In this document: in pieces, positions 42,061-50,890 of the stretch | Layout of the letters: every line of letters begins with the position of its first letter | How positions within the stretch are numbered: the stretch's first letter is position 1 | Source of the DNA: Candidatus Geothermarchaeota archaeon | GTDB lineage: Archaea; Thermoproteota; Nitrososphaeria; Geothermarchaeales; JDFR-13 | Direction: 5' to 3' | Length of the DNA: 62,039 bases | Assembly (NCBI GenBank): GCA_015523545.1 | Contig: WAKB01000002.1 | Coordinates: 1-62,039, forward strand | Notes under the pieces: model-generated | What the model was told of the DNA's origin: nothing | The model's database searches: none | The model's input: the letters and a program-made list of their open reading frames with translations, nothing else | Program-made: the position numbers and the translations under genes

Positions 42061-42817
42061 TTCCTAGGTAGCTCTCCACAACCCTCTCGTTGGTTAGGAC
42101 CTCCTCCGGACTCCCCTCTGCTATCAGTTTCCCATATGCCATGGCATATACATGATCGACATACTGCTTAGCCACCTCGAGCCTATGCTCAATTATTAGG
42201 AAGGTCTTGCCATGATTCTCGATCAAGTCCTTAATATGTTTGAAGATCTGGTGTGCCAAGGACGGGTTGACCCCTCCCACGGGCTCATCCATGACAATGG
42301 TCTCCGCGTTGGTCATCAAGGTTCTCCCAATCTCGAGCAGCTTTAACTGTCCACCGCTCAGGTTCTCAGCGGGCTGTTCAGCCACGTGTAGAAGGTTCAG
42401 GAGCTTCAATACCTCATAGGCCTTCCTGACAGCCTCCCTCTCCTTCCTGAGCCAGCGGGGTCTAAAGATACTGTTGTATACCTTAGCCCCAGGGTTGAAC
42501 CTACTATACGATATTAATAGGTTGTCGAGGACTGGTAGTTTGCGGAAGGGACTGGGTATCTGGAACGTCCTTGTGAGGCCGAGCTCCACCCTCTTTTGGG
42601 GCGGTATCTTCGTGATGTCCCTACCCCTATATATAATACGTCCCCCGTCAGGCCTTAGATAACCGGTTATACAGTTGATAAGGGTGGTCTTACCACTCCC
42701 ATTGGGGCCTATGATCATTGATAGCTTCCTCTCTTCCACATCTATAGACACGCTATCCACGGCCACAAGGTTACCAAACTTCTTGGTAACCCCCTTGGTG
42801 CTTAGTATTGTAGCCAT
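42047..42817 (-). CDS. livG: Branched-chain amino acid ABC transporter ATPase LivG
   Basis: A 256-aa ATPase with Walker A GPNGSGKTT, TRTFQIPSPFRKLPVLDN, signature LSGGQLKLLEIGR, Walker B ETIVMDEPVGGVNP and switch IIEHR. The long insertion between Walker A and signature and the VGGVNP segment are LivG-type. ATG 42817 with GTAGAGGA five bases upstream is preferred to a TTG seven codons earlier. It follows the binding-protein gene by 48 nt on the minus strand, while permeases LivH and LivM are divergent. The partner LivF is 15 kb away (58.2 kb). Confidence 0.92.
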   Translation of the reverse strand: MATILSTKGVTKKFGNLVAVDSVSIDVEERKLSMIIGPNGSGKTTLINCITGYLRPDGGRIIYRGRDITKIPPQKRVELGLTRTFQIPSPFRKLPVLDNLLISYSRFNPGAKVYNSIFRPRWLRKEREAVRKAYEVLKLLNLLHVAEQPAENLSGGQLKLLEIGRTLMTNAETIVMDEPVGGVNPSLAHQIFKHIKDLIENHGKTFLIIEHRLEVAKQYVDHVYAMAYGKLIAEGSPEEVLTNERVVESYLGTTEI

Positions 42818-42865
42818 TCCTCTACACCCAAGAGTCAATAAAAAATGGAGGTATGGATAGGGTTA

Positions 42866-44176
42866 TCACCAGCCGAACTGGCTGAAGTCTGGCTTCTGAA
42901 CCCATGAGACGGCGCCGGTCAATGCGTCTATGGAGGCGACTCTTACCCACTCGTAGCCACCGTCAGCCTGTACAACCATCTGAACGGTGTAAGATGCAGC
43001 AGCCCTGTCACCAGCCTCATCTAGCAGCAGCCAACCAGTTACTCCGAAGAGCTTCTCAGCCACGAGTGGGACCTTCTCTGCTATCTTGGCGCCGTCATAC
43101 TCGCCGGCAGCAGCTATTGAGAGTGCTGCCAACCATACAGAGTCGTAGAAACACTTTGTATAGACGCCTGGCTCAAAACCCGTCAGCTCGACATACTTCT
43201 CCACAAACTGCTGGTGCTTAAGACTCTCAGTGGGTGCGAAAATTGTACTGAGCTGTATCGTCTGAGCAGCCAGTTCACCAGCGTCCTCAATGATAATGTC
43301 TACACCAGAGGTGCCGTCACTACCAATCCATGGAACCTGGAAGAGAACTTCGTAATCCTGGGCTTGCTGCAGGATGTTTGCCAGCTCGTCGAAGACGAAT
43401 GTCTGAATAGCTACCTTCTCATACTCCTGAAGGGCCTGGCTAACCTTGTCGGCTAGGCTGGCAACCTCACCACTGAACTCAGTGGCCTCTGGGCTATACC
43501 TAATTTCGTCGAATACGACTATGCCCTCCTGTTGAGCCAACCTCCTAAACTCGTTCCTAAGACCGTCACCCCAGGCGTCACCCCTGTAGAGGAGGACTAC
43601 TGCCTCTGTACCTAGATCCTTGTGGAGTTGGATAAGCGCCCTGCTCTGCAGGAGGTCGTTAGGCGGAAGCCTGAAGACGGTGTCGCCAGGTATTGCGAGA
43701 AGTGGACTAGTTGAGCCTTCACTAATAACTACAATATTATTCTCAACGACGTAGTCGTAGGACTTCTGTATGGAGCTGCTCCACCTCATTCCCAGGATTA
43801 CCTGGACACCCTGTGCGTGTAGCGTCTGCACCTTCTCCACAGCTAGATCCGAGCTCCTCTCAGCATTCTCATAGAGCAGGTCAATCTCAAAGTCGTAGCC
43901 AATCTCCTTCAAGAAGTCGTTTACCTCCTCCTCCACCCACTCCTCGAGGGGCGGGAGCTCCCTGGGAGCAATGCTGCCAATCATCACTACTCCGATCTTG
44001 ACCGTCCCTGTGAGGCCAGCCTCCTCCACGGGGCCTGTAGGTTGCTCCTCTTCCGCACCTGGCTCTATAGCCTCCTCAGCGGGTGCGACGCTGGACATGC
44101 CGAAGAAATATCCTGCGGAGAAGCCGATCAGTAGCATCAGTATGGCCACAGCGATAATCAACGATCTGTTCTCCAT
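42866..44176 (-). CDS. livK: Branched-chain amino acid ABC transporter binding protein
   Basis: The 436-aa protein starts with a membrane anchor (SLIIAVAILMLLIGFSAGYFFG), then an acidic Glu/Pro/Gly linker (about 32-52) and a type I periplasmic-binding fold: VKIGVVMIGSIAPRELPPLEE, VQVILGMRWSSSIQKSY and TKCFYDSVWLAALSIAAAGEYDG. It captures a ligand outside the cell for LivHM. Family members bind Leu/Ile/Val, but others bind amides or urea, so ligand identity is open. It has GGGGTGG before the ATG, and a 7-bp dyad at 44205-44225 overlaps its promoter region. Confidence 0.85.
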   Translation of the reverse strand: MENRSLIIAVAILMLLIGFSAGYFFGMSSVAPAEEAIEPGAEEEQPTGPVEEAGLTGTVKIGVVMIGSIAPRELPPLEEWVEEEVNDFLKEIGYDFEIDLLYENAERSSDLAVEKVQTLHAQGVQVILGMRWSSSIQKSYDYVVENNIVVISEGSTSPLLAIPGDTVFRLPPNDLLQSRALIQLHKDLGTEAVVLLYRGDAWGDGLRNEFRRLAQQEGIVVFDEIRYSPEATEFSGEVASLADKVSQALQEYEKVAIQTFVFDELANILQQAQDYEVLFQVPWIGSDGTSGVDIIIEDAGELAAQTIQLSTIFAPTESLKHQQFVEKYVELTGFEPGVYTKCFYDSVWLAALSIAAAGEYDGAKIAEKVPLVAEKLFGVTGWLLLDEAGDRAAASYTVQMVVQADGGYEWVRVASIDALTGAVSWVQKPDFSQFGW

Positions 44177-44204
44177 TGAACCACCCCTAATATGGTATAA
44201 GAAA

Positions 44205-44225
44205 ATCTATAACTCGTGTATAGAT
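44205..44225. promoter_or_regulatory. Perfect dyad in the liv divergent promoter
   Basis: ATCTATA and TATAGAT are separated by seven bases. The dyad lies 29-49 nt upstream of the binding-protein start, overlapping the place expected for its TATA/BRE, so it may be an operator for the liv genes. Confidence 0.45.
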
Positions 44226-44360
44226 TAAAAATAGTTCGCAGAGACTTTAGTAATATCCCACTTGTAAGATCCACACACCCACCACGTAAAGGATGGATTT
44301 AATAGTGATTGGGGGTGAGAGAAATAATTATAATCCCTCTTTTATAGGGGGTATCAGAAG

Positions 44361-45392
44361 ATGGTTGCATGGGGAGCGGTAGCTGTACAGGCCTTCATAT
44401 ACTCGACACTAATAGCGTTCCTGACTATGGGGTTCAACCTTACATACCAGACGGCTAGGATTCCTAACTGGGCACATGGAACATTTGCAGCGGTAGGTGT
44501 ATTCATGACGCTATGGGTTACACGTGTCTGGGAGATGCCTACCTACTACTCCGTAATCCTCTCCTTTATCGTGGTAGCCCTTATCGGCGTAGCAGTATAT
44601 CTAGGGGTCATCTACACGTTGAAGAGGGCCGGTGCACCCGAGATCCTACTACTCATCTCAACTATAGCGGTGGACATCATATTGATAGCAGTCCTCAACA
44701 TCCAGGCTGACTATATACAGGAGGTGCACAAGCTCAACAGTAGAGGGTTCCTACTCAGGGAGGAGGATATTGTTATTGGGTTCAACCTTGATCAGGAGAT
44801 AGCCCTCCAAGAGGGTGTAGACATCTTACTAAACGTCCCACTAATCCCGCCGAGCACCGTACCTGGAGTATTACTGGTGGCGCCTACCCTCCTCCTAGGC
44901 TTCACCCTCTTCTTCCTATTCCTACTATACAAGACCAAGTTCGGCATGGCTATGAGGGCGACGGTTGAGAATCCAGACCTGGCGGAGGTGGTTGGTGTAA
45001 ACGTTGATATGGTAAACCTTGTATCTTGGTTCCTAACGGGTGGCATGGCTGGTGTGGCGGGTGCACTCCTACCACTCTGGTTCAGGAGCTACCCGGCCAT
45101 AGGCTCGTTGATCATCATCAATGTCTTCGCCGCCTCTATTCTGGGAGGGGTTAGGAGCCTATCGATGGCCATCGTAGCCACCTATATCATCGGCTATGTC
45201 GAGATCATGGGGACAGCGTGGATATCAACGATCATACCTGAGATAGGGGGTGTCTCAACAGCTTCATATAGGCCATTGATACCACTTCTACTCCTCATAT
45301 TCGCCCTTATGTTCATCCCGGAGGGCATCTATGGTCTGCTTGAGAAGTATAGGGAGAGGAAGATTAAGGCCCGTACGGAGGGGATAGTCTGA
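44361..45392 (+). CDS. livH: Branched-chain amino acid ABC permease LivH
   Basis: A 343-aa permease with about eight membrane helices. It has the LivH-type GFNLTYQTARIPNWAHGTFAAVG opening and the coupling loop KTKFGMAMRATVENPDLAEVVGVNVDMVNLVSWFLTGGMAGVAGAL, with the EAA-like segment contacting the ATPase. It forms the transmembrane path with LivM, whose ATG overlaps its stop (TGATG). It diverges from livK. LivH is one helix bundle longer in the middle than many bacterial homologs; that insertion (about 110-165) is loop-like and of unclear meaning. Confidence 0.92.
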   Translation: MVAWGAVAVQAFIYSTLIAFLTMGFNLTYQTARIPNWAHGTFAAVGVFMTLWVTRVWEMPTYYSVILSFIVVALIGVAVYLGVIYTLKRAGAPEILLLISTIAVDIILIAVLNIQADYIQEVHKLNSRGFLLREEDIVIGFNLDQEIALQEGVDILLNVPLIPPSTVPGVLLVAPTLLLGFTLFFLFLLYKTKFGMAMRATVENPDLAEVVGVNVDMVNLVSWFLTGGMAGVAGALLPLWFRSYPAIGSLIIINVFAASILGGVRSLSMAIVATYIIGYVEIMGTAWISTIIPEIGGVSTASYRPLIPLLLLIFALMFIPEGIYGLLEKYRERKIKARTEGIV

Positions 45393-46507
45393 TGATCCAG
45401 GACCTTGTACTCCAACTCCCGCTTGAGGGTGTCATAAACTTCATAGTTAACCTAGTCTTCTTCGTGGCTGTATACATCCTCGTAGCAACGGCGCTCAACA
45501 TCCAGTATGGATATACCGGGATACCGAACTTCGGACTAGCTTTCGGGGTGGCTGTAGGAGCCTATGTAGCTGGATACTTCCCAGGCAGGCTACTATACTC
45601 CATGTACTTCGAGGAGGTCAAGGCCAAGGTCGAGGTAATGTGCCCCACGATCCTTGAGAATCCAGACCAGGCATACATCAGGTGTAACATCTTTGTTAGG
45701 AACGCCCTCAACGAGATCATCAAGGCCGAGCCAGGTCTGAGTACGGCCCTACTGATACTCACACTCGTGATCGCCATAGGCGCGGGTGCATTGATGGGCC
45801 TACTAGCCTCCATACCCGCCATTAGGCTTAGGGTCGACTTTCTAATGATGAGCCTCATAGCCATCGCCGAGGGTGTCAGGATAATTGGTGAGAACTATGA
45901 GCCCCTAGCCGGTGGAACCCTGGGAGTCACGGTTCCAGCCCTTCTTGGCTGGATGGAGCCTATTCTAGGCTTCCCAAGGATAGTCCAAAGCTTCATACTC
46001 GTCATGTCAGCGACTGTAATGACTATGGCATTAATCTACCTAATGCTTAGAAGCCCCTATGGAAGGCTCCTAAAAGCTGTAAGGGAGAGTGAAGACGCTG
46101 CGCTAGCCGTGGGTATAGATGTGAACAGGGTTAAGATCGAGGCGATGATAATCGGTACGGCTGTGGCGGCACTAGCGGGGGCAATCTATAGCTTCTACCT
46201 TGGTAACGTAGTCCCCACAAGCTATACCAGGTATGACTGGACCTTCTGGCCATGGCTTATGCTACTCCTAGGTGGTAGGGGGAGCGAGATAGGGGCTATA
46301 GTTGGTGCAACCGGGATAATGACTCTGAGGAGAGTGATATCAGTATATAAACACTCCTTCTCCGGTCTGCTGCCCTTCGACGTCATATGGCTGGAGAGGA
46401 TTGCGTTGGGTGTGGCCTTCCTAGTCATAATGATATTCAAGCCATACGGCCTATTCCCGGAGAAGCCCTTCAGGCTGAAGGGGGTACATGAACTGCCTAG
46501 GGAGTAG
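45392..46507 (+). CDS. livM: Branched-chain amino acid ABC permease LivM
   Basis: The 371-aa permease has about nine helices. It shows TALNIQYGYTGIPNFGLAFGVAVGAY near the start and RSPYGRLLKAVRESEDAALAVGIDVNRVKIEAM with the ATPase-coupling Glu/Ala segment, then GAIYSFYLGNVVPTSYTRYDW typical of LivM. It pairs with LivH through translational coupling. An extra loop of about 45 residues (65-110) rich in Glu and Cys (VMCPTILENPDQAYIRCN) has two cysteines that might form a disulfide if outside the cell. Its stop overlaps the convergent saccharopine-dehydrogenase-like gene by 11 bases. Confidence 0.92.
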   Translation: MIQDLVLQLPLEGVINFIVNLVFFVAVYILVATALNIQYGYTGIPNFGLAFGVAVGAYVAGYFPGRLLYSMYFEEVKAKVEVMCPTILENPDQAYIRCNIFVRNALNEIIKAEPGLSTALLILTLVIAIGAGALMGLLASIPAIRLRVDFLMMSLIAIAEGVRIIGENYEPLAGGTLGVTVPALLGWMEPILGFPRIVQSFILVMSATVMTMALIYLMLRSPYGRLLKAVRESEDAALAVGIDVNRVKIEAMIIGTAVAALAGAIYSFYLGNVVPTSYTRYDWTFWPWLMLLLGGRGSEIGAIVGATGIMTLRRVISVYKHSFSGLLPFDVIWLERIALGVAFLVIMIFKPYGLFPEKPFRLKGVHELPRE

Positions 46508-47621
46508 TGACTACCCTCCTAACCTCTATACCCGCCTCCCCAATCCTCTCCAAATATTTGTTAAATAGATCCTCATCCAGCCCGATGTATTCTGGTAGGC
46601 CCACCTTCCACTCAACCAGGCCATCAAGCACCATAGAGGCGTATCTAGCCAGGTTATAGCCAGTGGCCCTCTGCATAGCGGTGAAGCCCTCATCCTCCGA
46701 GTACTCAACGACGCTGTAGAGGATAGTTACACGGTCTCCCCTATACCCATAGACAGCCAACACTACCCTGTCCCTACCGCCCTGGCCGACGCTCCTCTCA
46801 AGGATCTTTGCTGTAAACTCCATGGGGACTATGCTACACCCATCCACCTCTATAGGATCCCAGTCTAGGAGGCCCAGGCTCCTAAGCAGACTCATCCTCT
46901 GAATATGCCCTGGTATCCTTAGGGTGTACTCGGCTAGGTTCGGAGTCTCCAGCGTATATAACAGGCTCTTGAGTCCATCGGTGAGGAAGTATTCATACTC
47001 CTCTCCATTGGGCAGGGTTATTCTACCGATATCGTCGAAGGGGTCGATAGTGACGACCTCGCCACCTACCCTCTTGCGGGTCGGCCTGTTATACTGTCTA
47101 AGGAATGCAGTTGCCTCGAAGGTTATACCGCTTAGTAGTGGTAGATCCCCTGGCTTCTCGGGGACGCCTCCAACGTAGATATCTATCTTCTCAGCCCCGC
47201 CAAGCTCCCTCTCCAATGCCCCGGCCAGTGTCTGGGCCATGCCGGGGGCTAGACCCGCATATAGGAATGCCTGACCACCTCCCTCTCTCGCCCACTCCTC
47301 CACCCTACCCAGCTCCTCAGGCGGGACCGACGTCGCGTCGACCACGCTATATCCGTTCTTCAATAGTGGCTCCATGTATCTAAGGGTGTATTTCAGGGGG
47401 AGGGCCATAGCATATAGCTCGGCCCCGATTGGCGGATTGGATATCCAGCCAGTCTCAGGTGGGATCCTATATTTATAGACATCCCCCAGCCTCTCCGAAG
47501 CCCTATCCAGACTATCCTGGGATACGTCTAGGAGTGCTACGCTGTAACCCATCCTTAGGAAGTCATATGCGGCGGCCTGTCCAACCCTACCGGCACCCAA
47601 TATGGCTACATCAACCCTCAT
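46497..47621 (-). CDS. Saccharopine-dehydrogenase-like oxidoreductase
   Basis: A 374-aa protein with Rossmann AILGAGRVGQAA (7-18), YSVVDATSVPPEE and FLYAGLAPGMAQTLAGAL near 140-155, then a substrate domain with LRIPGHIQRMSLL and the C-terminal AMQRATGYNLARYASMVL. This is the saccharopine/carboxynorspermidine dehydrogenase family, which also includes lysine 6-dehydrogenase; the latter is a good match in length (about 380) but the call remains family-level. It shares a symmetric divergent promoter with the cystathionine gamma-synthase-family gene. The message should be leaderless. Confidence 0.78.
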   Translation of the reverse strand: MRVDVAILGAGRVGQAAAYDFLRMGYSVALLDVSQDSLDRASERLGDVYKYRIPPETGWISNPPIGAELYAMALPLKYTLRYMEPLLKNGYSVVDATSVPPEELGRVEEWAREGGGQAFLYAGLAPGMAQTLAGALERELGGAEKIDIYVGGVPEKPGDLPLLSGITFEATAFLRQYNRPTRKRVGGEVVTIDPFDDIGRITLPNGEEYEYFLTDGLKSLLYTLETPNLAEYTLRIPGHIQRMSLLRSLGLLDWDPIEVDGCSIVPMEFTAKILERSVGQGGRDRVVLAVYGYRGDRVTILYSVVEYSEDEGFTAMQRATGYNLARYASMVLDGLVEWKVGLPEYIGLDEDLFNKYLERIGEAGIEVRRVVTTP

Positions 47622-47648
47622 ACAACTATCTTCCCATGGAGCGCGAAT

Positions 47649-47661
47649 TAAACCGGGTTTA
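47649..47661. promoter_or_regulatory. Palindromic bidirectional promoter element
   Basis: TAAACCGGGTTTA is a perfect palindrome around one base, centred at 47655, 34 nt from the minus start (47621) and 35 nt from the plus start (47690). Each arm forms the BRE/TATA-like GGTTTA of one promoter. The same 13-mer core occurs at 11061-11073. Confidence 0.5.
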
Positions 47662-47689
47662 TCATGGATGGGTGGGTTAATACTGGTGT

Positions 47690-48832
47690 ATGGCTAGTAG
47701 TGGCTTCAACACACGCGCTGTACATGCTGGTGAGGAGGAGATAGGTATAGACGTTGTCCCACCGATACACCTGTCGAGCACATTTAGGATAGAGTCGGAG
47801 GACCAGGAGTATATCTATACCAGGACGGACAACCCCACGAGGAGGATACTGGAGAAGAAGGTTGCCGAGCTGGAGGACGGCAGGTATGGACTAGCCTTCT
47901 CCAGTGGCATGGCCGCAATATCAACCGTGCTCCTGACATTCCTATCCAAGGGTGACAGGGCAGTCTTCACAGAGGATCTATATGGGGGGACTAAGCAGCT
48001 CCTCAACAACATCCTCCCCCGCTTCGGTATGGAGGCCGTATATGTAGATACACGTGACCCCGGCAAAGTGGAGGAGGCGATGGATGGGGCGAAGCTCCTC
48101 TATGTCGAGACACCCACAAACCCCCTGATGTGGATAACGGATATCCGTGAGATGAGTCGTATAGCCCATGAGAAGGGGGCAGTCCTAGTGGTTGACAACA
48201 CCTTCGCCTCACCATATCTACAGAGACCCCTAGAGCTGGATGCCGACATCAGTATCCACAGCGCGACTAAATACCTCTCAGGCCATAGCGACATCATAGC
48301 TGGTGTAGCTGTTTTCAGGGAGGAGGAGCACTACAGGGAGACTAAGATGGTAAGGAGTAGGCTCGGAGGCTCCCTAGACCCCTTCGACTCCTACCTATTA
48401 ATAAGGAGTATCAAGACTTTGGGCCTAAGGGTTGAGAGGCATTCGAGGAATGCCTATGAAATAGCGAGGTGGCTAGAGCAACACCCCAAGGTGGAGGAGG
48501 TCCTCTACCCCTTCCTGGAGAGCTTCCCACAGTATAGCCTCGCCAGGAGACAGATGAGTATGGGTGGAGGGATGATAAGCTTCCGGCTAGCCACGGATGA
48601 CCAGGAGAGGATCGACAGGTTCCTCGACAGCTTCGAGATAATCACAAAGGCCGTTAGCCTAGGCGGGGTAGAGTCACTGATACAGCAGCCCTACACCATG
48701 ACCCACGCAGCTCTCTCGGATGAGGAGAAGAGGAGCATCGGGATTACACGGAGCCTGATAAGGTTCTCCGTAGGAATTGAGGATGTTGAGGACCTGATTG
48801 CCGAGCTAGACAGTGCCCTCTCAAAGATATAG
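47690..48832 (+). CDS. Cystathionine gamma-synthase/lyase-family PLP enzyme
   Basis: The 380-aa fold-type I enzyme of Cys/Met metabolism has NTRAVHAG at 7-14, VVPPIHLSSTF, YIYTRTDNPTRRILE at 41-55, SSGMAAIST at 71-79, DNTFASPYLQRPLELDADISIHSATKYLSGHSD with the PLP Lys194, and SLGGVESLIQQP near the C-terminus. Members make or split cystathionine or use O-acetylhomoserine or methionine; sequence does not settle which. It is transcribed from the palindromic promoter it shares with the saccharopine-dehydrogenase-like gene and is followed 41 nt later by a DCC-family protein. Confidence 0.88.
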   Translation: MASSGFNTRAVHAGEEEIGIDVVPPIHLSSTFRIESEDQEYIYTRTDNPTRRILEKKVAELEDGRYGLAFSSGMAAISTVLLTFLSKGDRAVFTEDLYGGTKQLLNNILPRFGMEAVYVDTRDPGKVEEAMDGAKLLYVETPTNPLMWITDIREMSRIAHEKGAVLVVDNTFASPYLQRPLELDADISIHSATKYLSGHSDIIAGVAVFREEEHYRETKMVRSRLGGSLDPFDSYLLIRSIKTLGLRVERHSRNAYEIARWLEQHPKVEEVLYPFLESFPQYSLARRQMSMGGGMISFRLATDDQERIDRFLDSFEIITKAVSLGGVESLIQQPYTMTHAALSDEEKRSIGITRSLIRFSVGIEDVEDLIAELDSALSKI

Positions 48833-48873
48833 CCCATCCGTTAAGCCCATCGGGATACACTGGTATTATAGGG

Positions 48874-49278
48874 ATGCCTAGGGAGAAGCTGCTGTATGAC
48901 GGGCACTGCTTCGTCTGTAGGGGATTCGCAAAGACATTTGAAGCGACCCTAGACCTTAGGTCTGAGGCGGTCGAGAAATACTCGATGGATATGGGGCTGG
49001 CCCACGATATCTACCTCTACCTACCGGGGATCGGATTTGTAAGGGGGTATAGATGGGTCCCCCCACTAGTACTAAGCGTTGGCCTAGCCAGGATGCTTAT
49101 ATCTACACTTATCGCGGGGTATAGGATAGCCAGGATATATAGATTCCTTAGGACTCGGGGCCTCCACCCAGTTCCACACCTGGGTAGGGGCCGTATCCCA
49201 CTTAAGCTGCTAGGGGTACTCCTCTCCCTAGTCCTCCTAGAACCCATCTATAAAGTATGGAGGGGTATATGGAGCTAG
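48874..49278 (+). CDS. DCC1/DUF393-like thiol-disulfide protein with hydrophobic segment
   Basis: A 134-aa protein that begins LLYDGHCFVCRGFAKTFEA, the DGxCxxC motif (Cys12 and Cys15) of the DCC1/DUF393 family, thioredoxin-fold proteins of poorly known redox function. The middle has YLPGIGFVRGYRWVPPLVLS in place of the usual substrate loop, and the second half is hydrophobic and basic (ARMLISTLIAGYRIARIYRFL). It is about the family length. Probably membrane-associated. It follows the PLP enzyme gene and ends four bases inside a convergent M20 peptidase gene. Confidence 0.68.
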   Translation: MPREKLLYDGHCFVCRGFAKTFEATLDLRSEAVEKYSMDMGLAHDIYLYLPGIGFVRGYRWVPPLVLSVGLARMLISTLIAGYRIARIYRFLRTRGLHPVPHLGRGRIPLKLLGVLLSLVLLEPIYKVWRGIWS

Positions 49279-50516
49279 CCCACCAACATCCTGTAGAGCG
49301 TCCTGAGATAGATTCTGTAGGCCAGCTTCACATCATCAACCTTGATCCTCTCGTCGTAGCCATGTATCCTCTCCCACTCGCCTGGCCCATATACGACGGC
49401 CTCCGATCCATAGGCCCTGAAGTGCCTCCCATCTGTAGCTCCCATGACTAGTGAAGGCTCAGGCCTGATACCCGCCTCGGCACCCGCGGACTCCTCCACG
49501 ACCTTCCCTAGATAGGTGTCTGGCCTCGTATAGTTAGGATCCTCTCCAGCTACCTTCTCAATCTCGACACCCTCGATATCTGAGAGCCTCTCCCTAACCA
49601 TCTCGATGACCTTGTCAACGGTCAGTCCATGTGGAATCCTCATGTCGAACTCAACTGTACAGTTCGGCGCCACCACGTTGGTCTTGACCCCGCCATTGAT
49701 GATACCGGCGTTGCATGAGAGTCGGAAAAATATCTTCTCAAGCCCCTCCGCACCAACCATCTTCCTAGCCTTCTCCCCACTCTTCCTAGCCACCTCTAGC
49801 AGCTCCTCCGGGACGTCGAAGTCGATCTCGGCGAGGCCATAGATCCTGTTGATCACCTCTGTAGCCATCTTTATGGCGTTCCTACCGACATAGGGTGAGA
49901 CACTGGCGTGGGCAGGCTCGCCATTTATGTGGACCCGGTACCATACGATCCCCTTCTCACCAATGTTGTAGTAGCCTAGGGTCGACGGCTCGCCAAGCAA
50001 TACGTATCGGGGCCTTATACCCAGCTCCTTAGCCATGTATAGGCTCCCAAGCCTACCCCCGACCTCCTCATCACCCACGGCGGCTAGCGACAATTTCTTG
50101 TCGAGGCTGTCGACATACTGGGTGAAGACTGCATAGGCGTAGATAAGTGCTGAGAGGCCTCCCTTCATATCACTGGCTCCCCTGCCGTATAGGTATCCGT
50201 CCACAACCCTTCCTGAAAATGGGGGGATACTCCACTTGTCGTGGTCGCCCTCTGGGACTACGTCCATGTGGCCGTTAAGCATGAGGTAGTCCTCACCGTC
50301 TCCTACGCTGCTGTAGATCGTTATAACCCCCTTCTCCGGCTCTATCCTACGGGTGGGTAGGCCCCACTTCCCTAGAAACTCCTCCACATAGGCGGCGGCC
50401 TGCGACATGTCGCCCGGGGGGTTGACGGACGGGATCTGTACGAATCCACTTAGGAAGCTAATAAGGTCCTCCTCATACTGTCTAGCCTTCTCCAGGAGTG
50501 TCTCGAGACTAGTCAT
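49275..50516 (-). CDS. M20 peptidase, ArgE/DapE-type
   Basis: A 413-aa di-zinc hydrolase with intact ligands: NGHMDVVPEG with His83 and Asp85, GRGASDMKGG with bridging Asp116, and AVGDEEVGG with the Glu pair 150/151. The dimerisation/lid domain spans roughly 190-305. Relatives are succinyl-diaminopimelate desuccinylases, acetylornithine deacetylases and Xaa-dipeptidases; the substrate is open. It provides the canonical comparison for the altered M20-like protein at 4.6-5.9 kb. It precedes the small membrane protein gene on the opposite side and is transcribed alone. Confidence 0.9.
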   Translation of the reverse strand: MTSLETLLEKARQYEEDLISFLSGFVQIPSVNPPGDMSQAAAYVEEFLGKWGLPTRRIEPEKGVITIYSSVGDGEDYLMLNGHMDVVPEGDHDKWSIPPFSGRVVDGYLYGRGASDMKGGLSALIYAYAVFTQYVDSLDKKLSLAAVGDEEVGGRLGSLYMAKELGIRPRYVLLGEPSTLGYYNIGEKGIVWYRVHINGEPAHASVSPYVGRNAIKMATEVINRIYGLAEIDFDVPEELLEVARKSGEKARKMVGAEGLEKIFFRLSCNAGIINGGVKTNVVAPNCTVEFDMRIPHGLTVDKVIEMVRERLSDIEGVEIEKVAGEDPNYTRPDTYLGKVVEESAGAEAGIRPEPSLVMGATDGRHFRAYGSEAVVYGPGEWERIHGYDERIKVDDVKLAYRIYLRTLYRMLVG

Positions 50517-50564
50517 ATAAATAGTTAGTGTGGAGGGACGTTAATATCTCAAAGTCTATGGATC

Positions 50565-50828
50565 CTACTTCCTACTCCTTAGCCTCCTCACCATGTATGG
50601 AGCTACCGATGCTATGATGGCCACCAGTAAAGCCGCATATAAGGCAAGGGTTATCATATCTAGGGATCCTCCCAGGGAACCCCCTTCCTCGTCATCCTCC
50701 TCGTCCTCGTCGAGGTCCAACACCTGTTTAGTGGAGTCGCCGATGTTAGGAGTTAGTGGAGTGGCTAAGACTTCTATGAATATCATGCCGAGGAGTAGAA
50801 GTAGGATTAGTAATGCCGAGGTACGCAT
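50565..50828 (-). CDS. Small secreted membrane-anchored acidic protein
   Basis: An 87-aa protein: signal-like helix (LLILLLLLGMIFIEVLA), a linker with the acidic run DLDEDEEDDEEGG, a C-terminal membrane helix (MITLALYAALLVAIIASVAPYMV) and basic RRLRSRK. The predicted topology is N-terminal signal, short acidic ectodomain and C-terminal anchor. I recognise no family. It lies between an M20 gene upstream in the same direction and a divergent dipeptidase gene. Real-gene support comes from its coherent signal, linker and anchor; function unknown. Confidence 0.55.
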   Translation of the reverse strand: MRTSALLILLLLLGMIFIEVLATPLTPNIGDSTKQVLDLDEDEEDDEEGGSLGGSLDMITLALYAALLVAIIASVAPYMVRRLRSRK

Positions 50829-50890
50829 AAGATGATAATCCCAAACTCACTACTTATATCGAGGCCTCTAGTCATAATACGTATATAACC

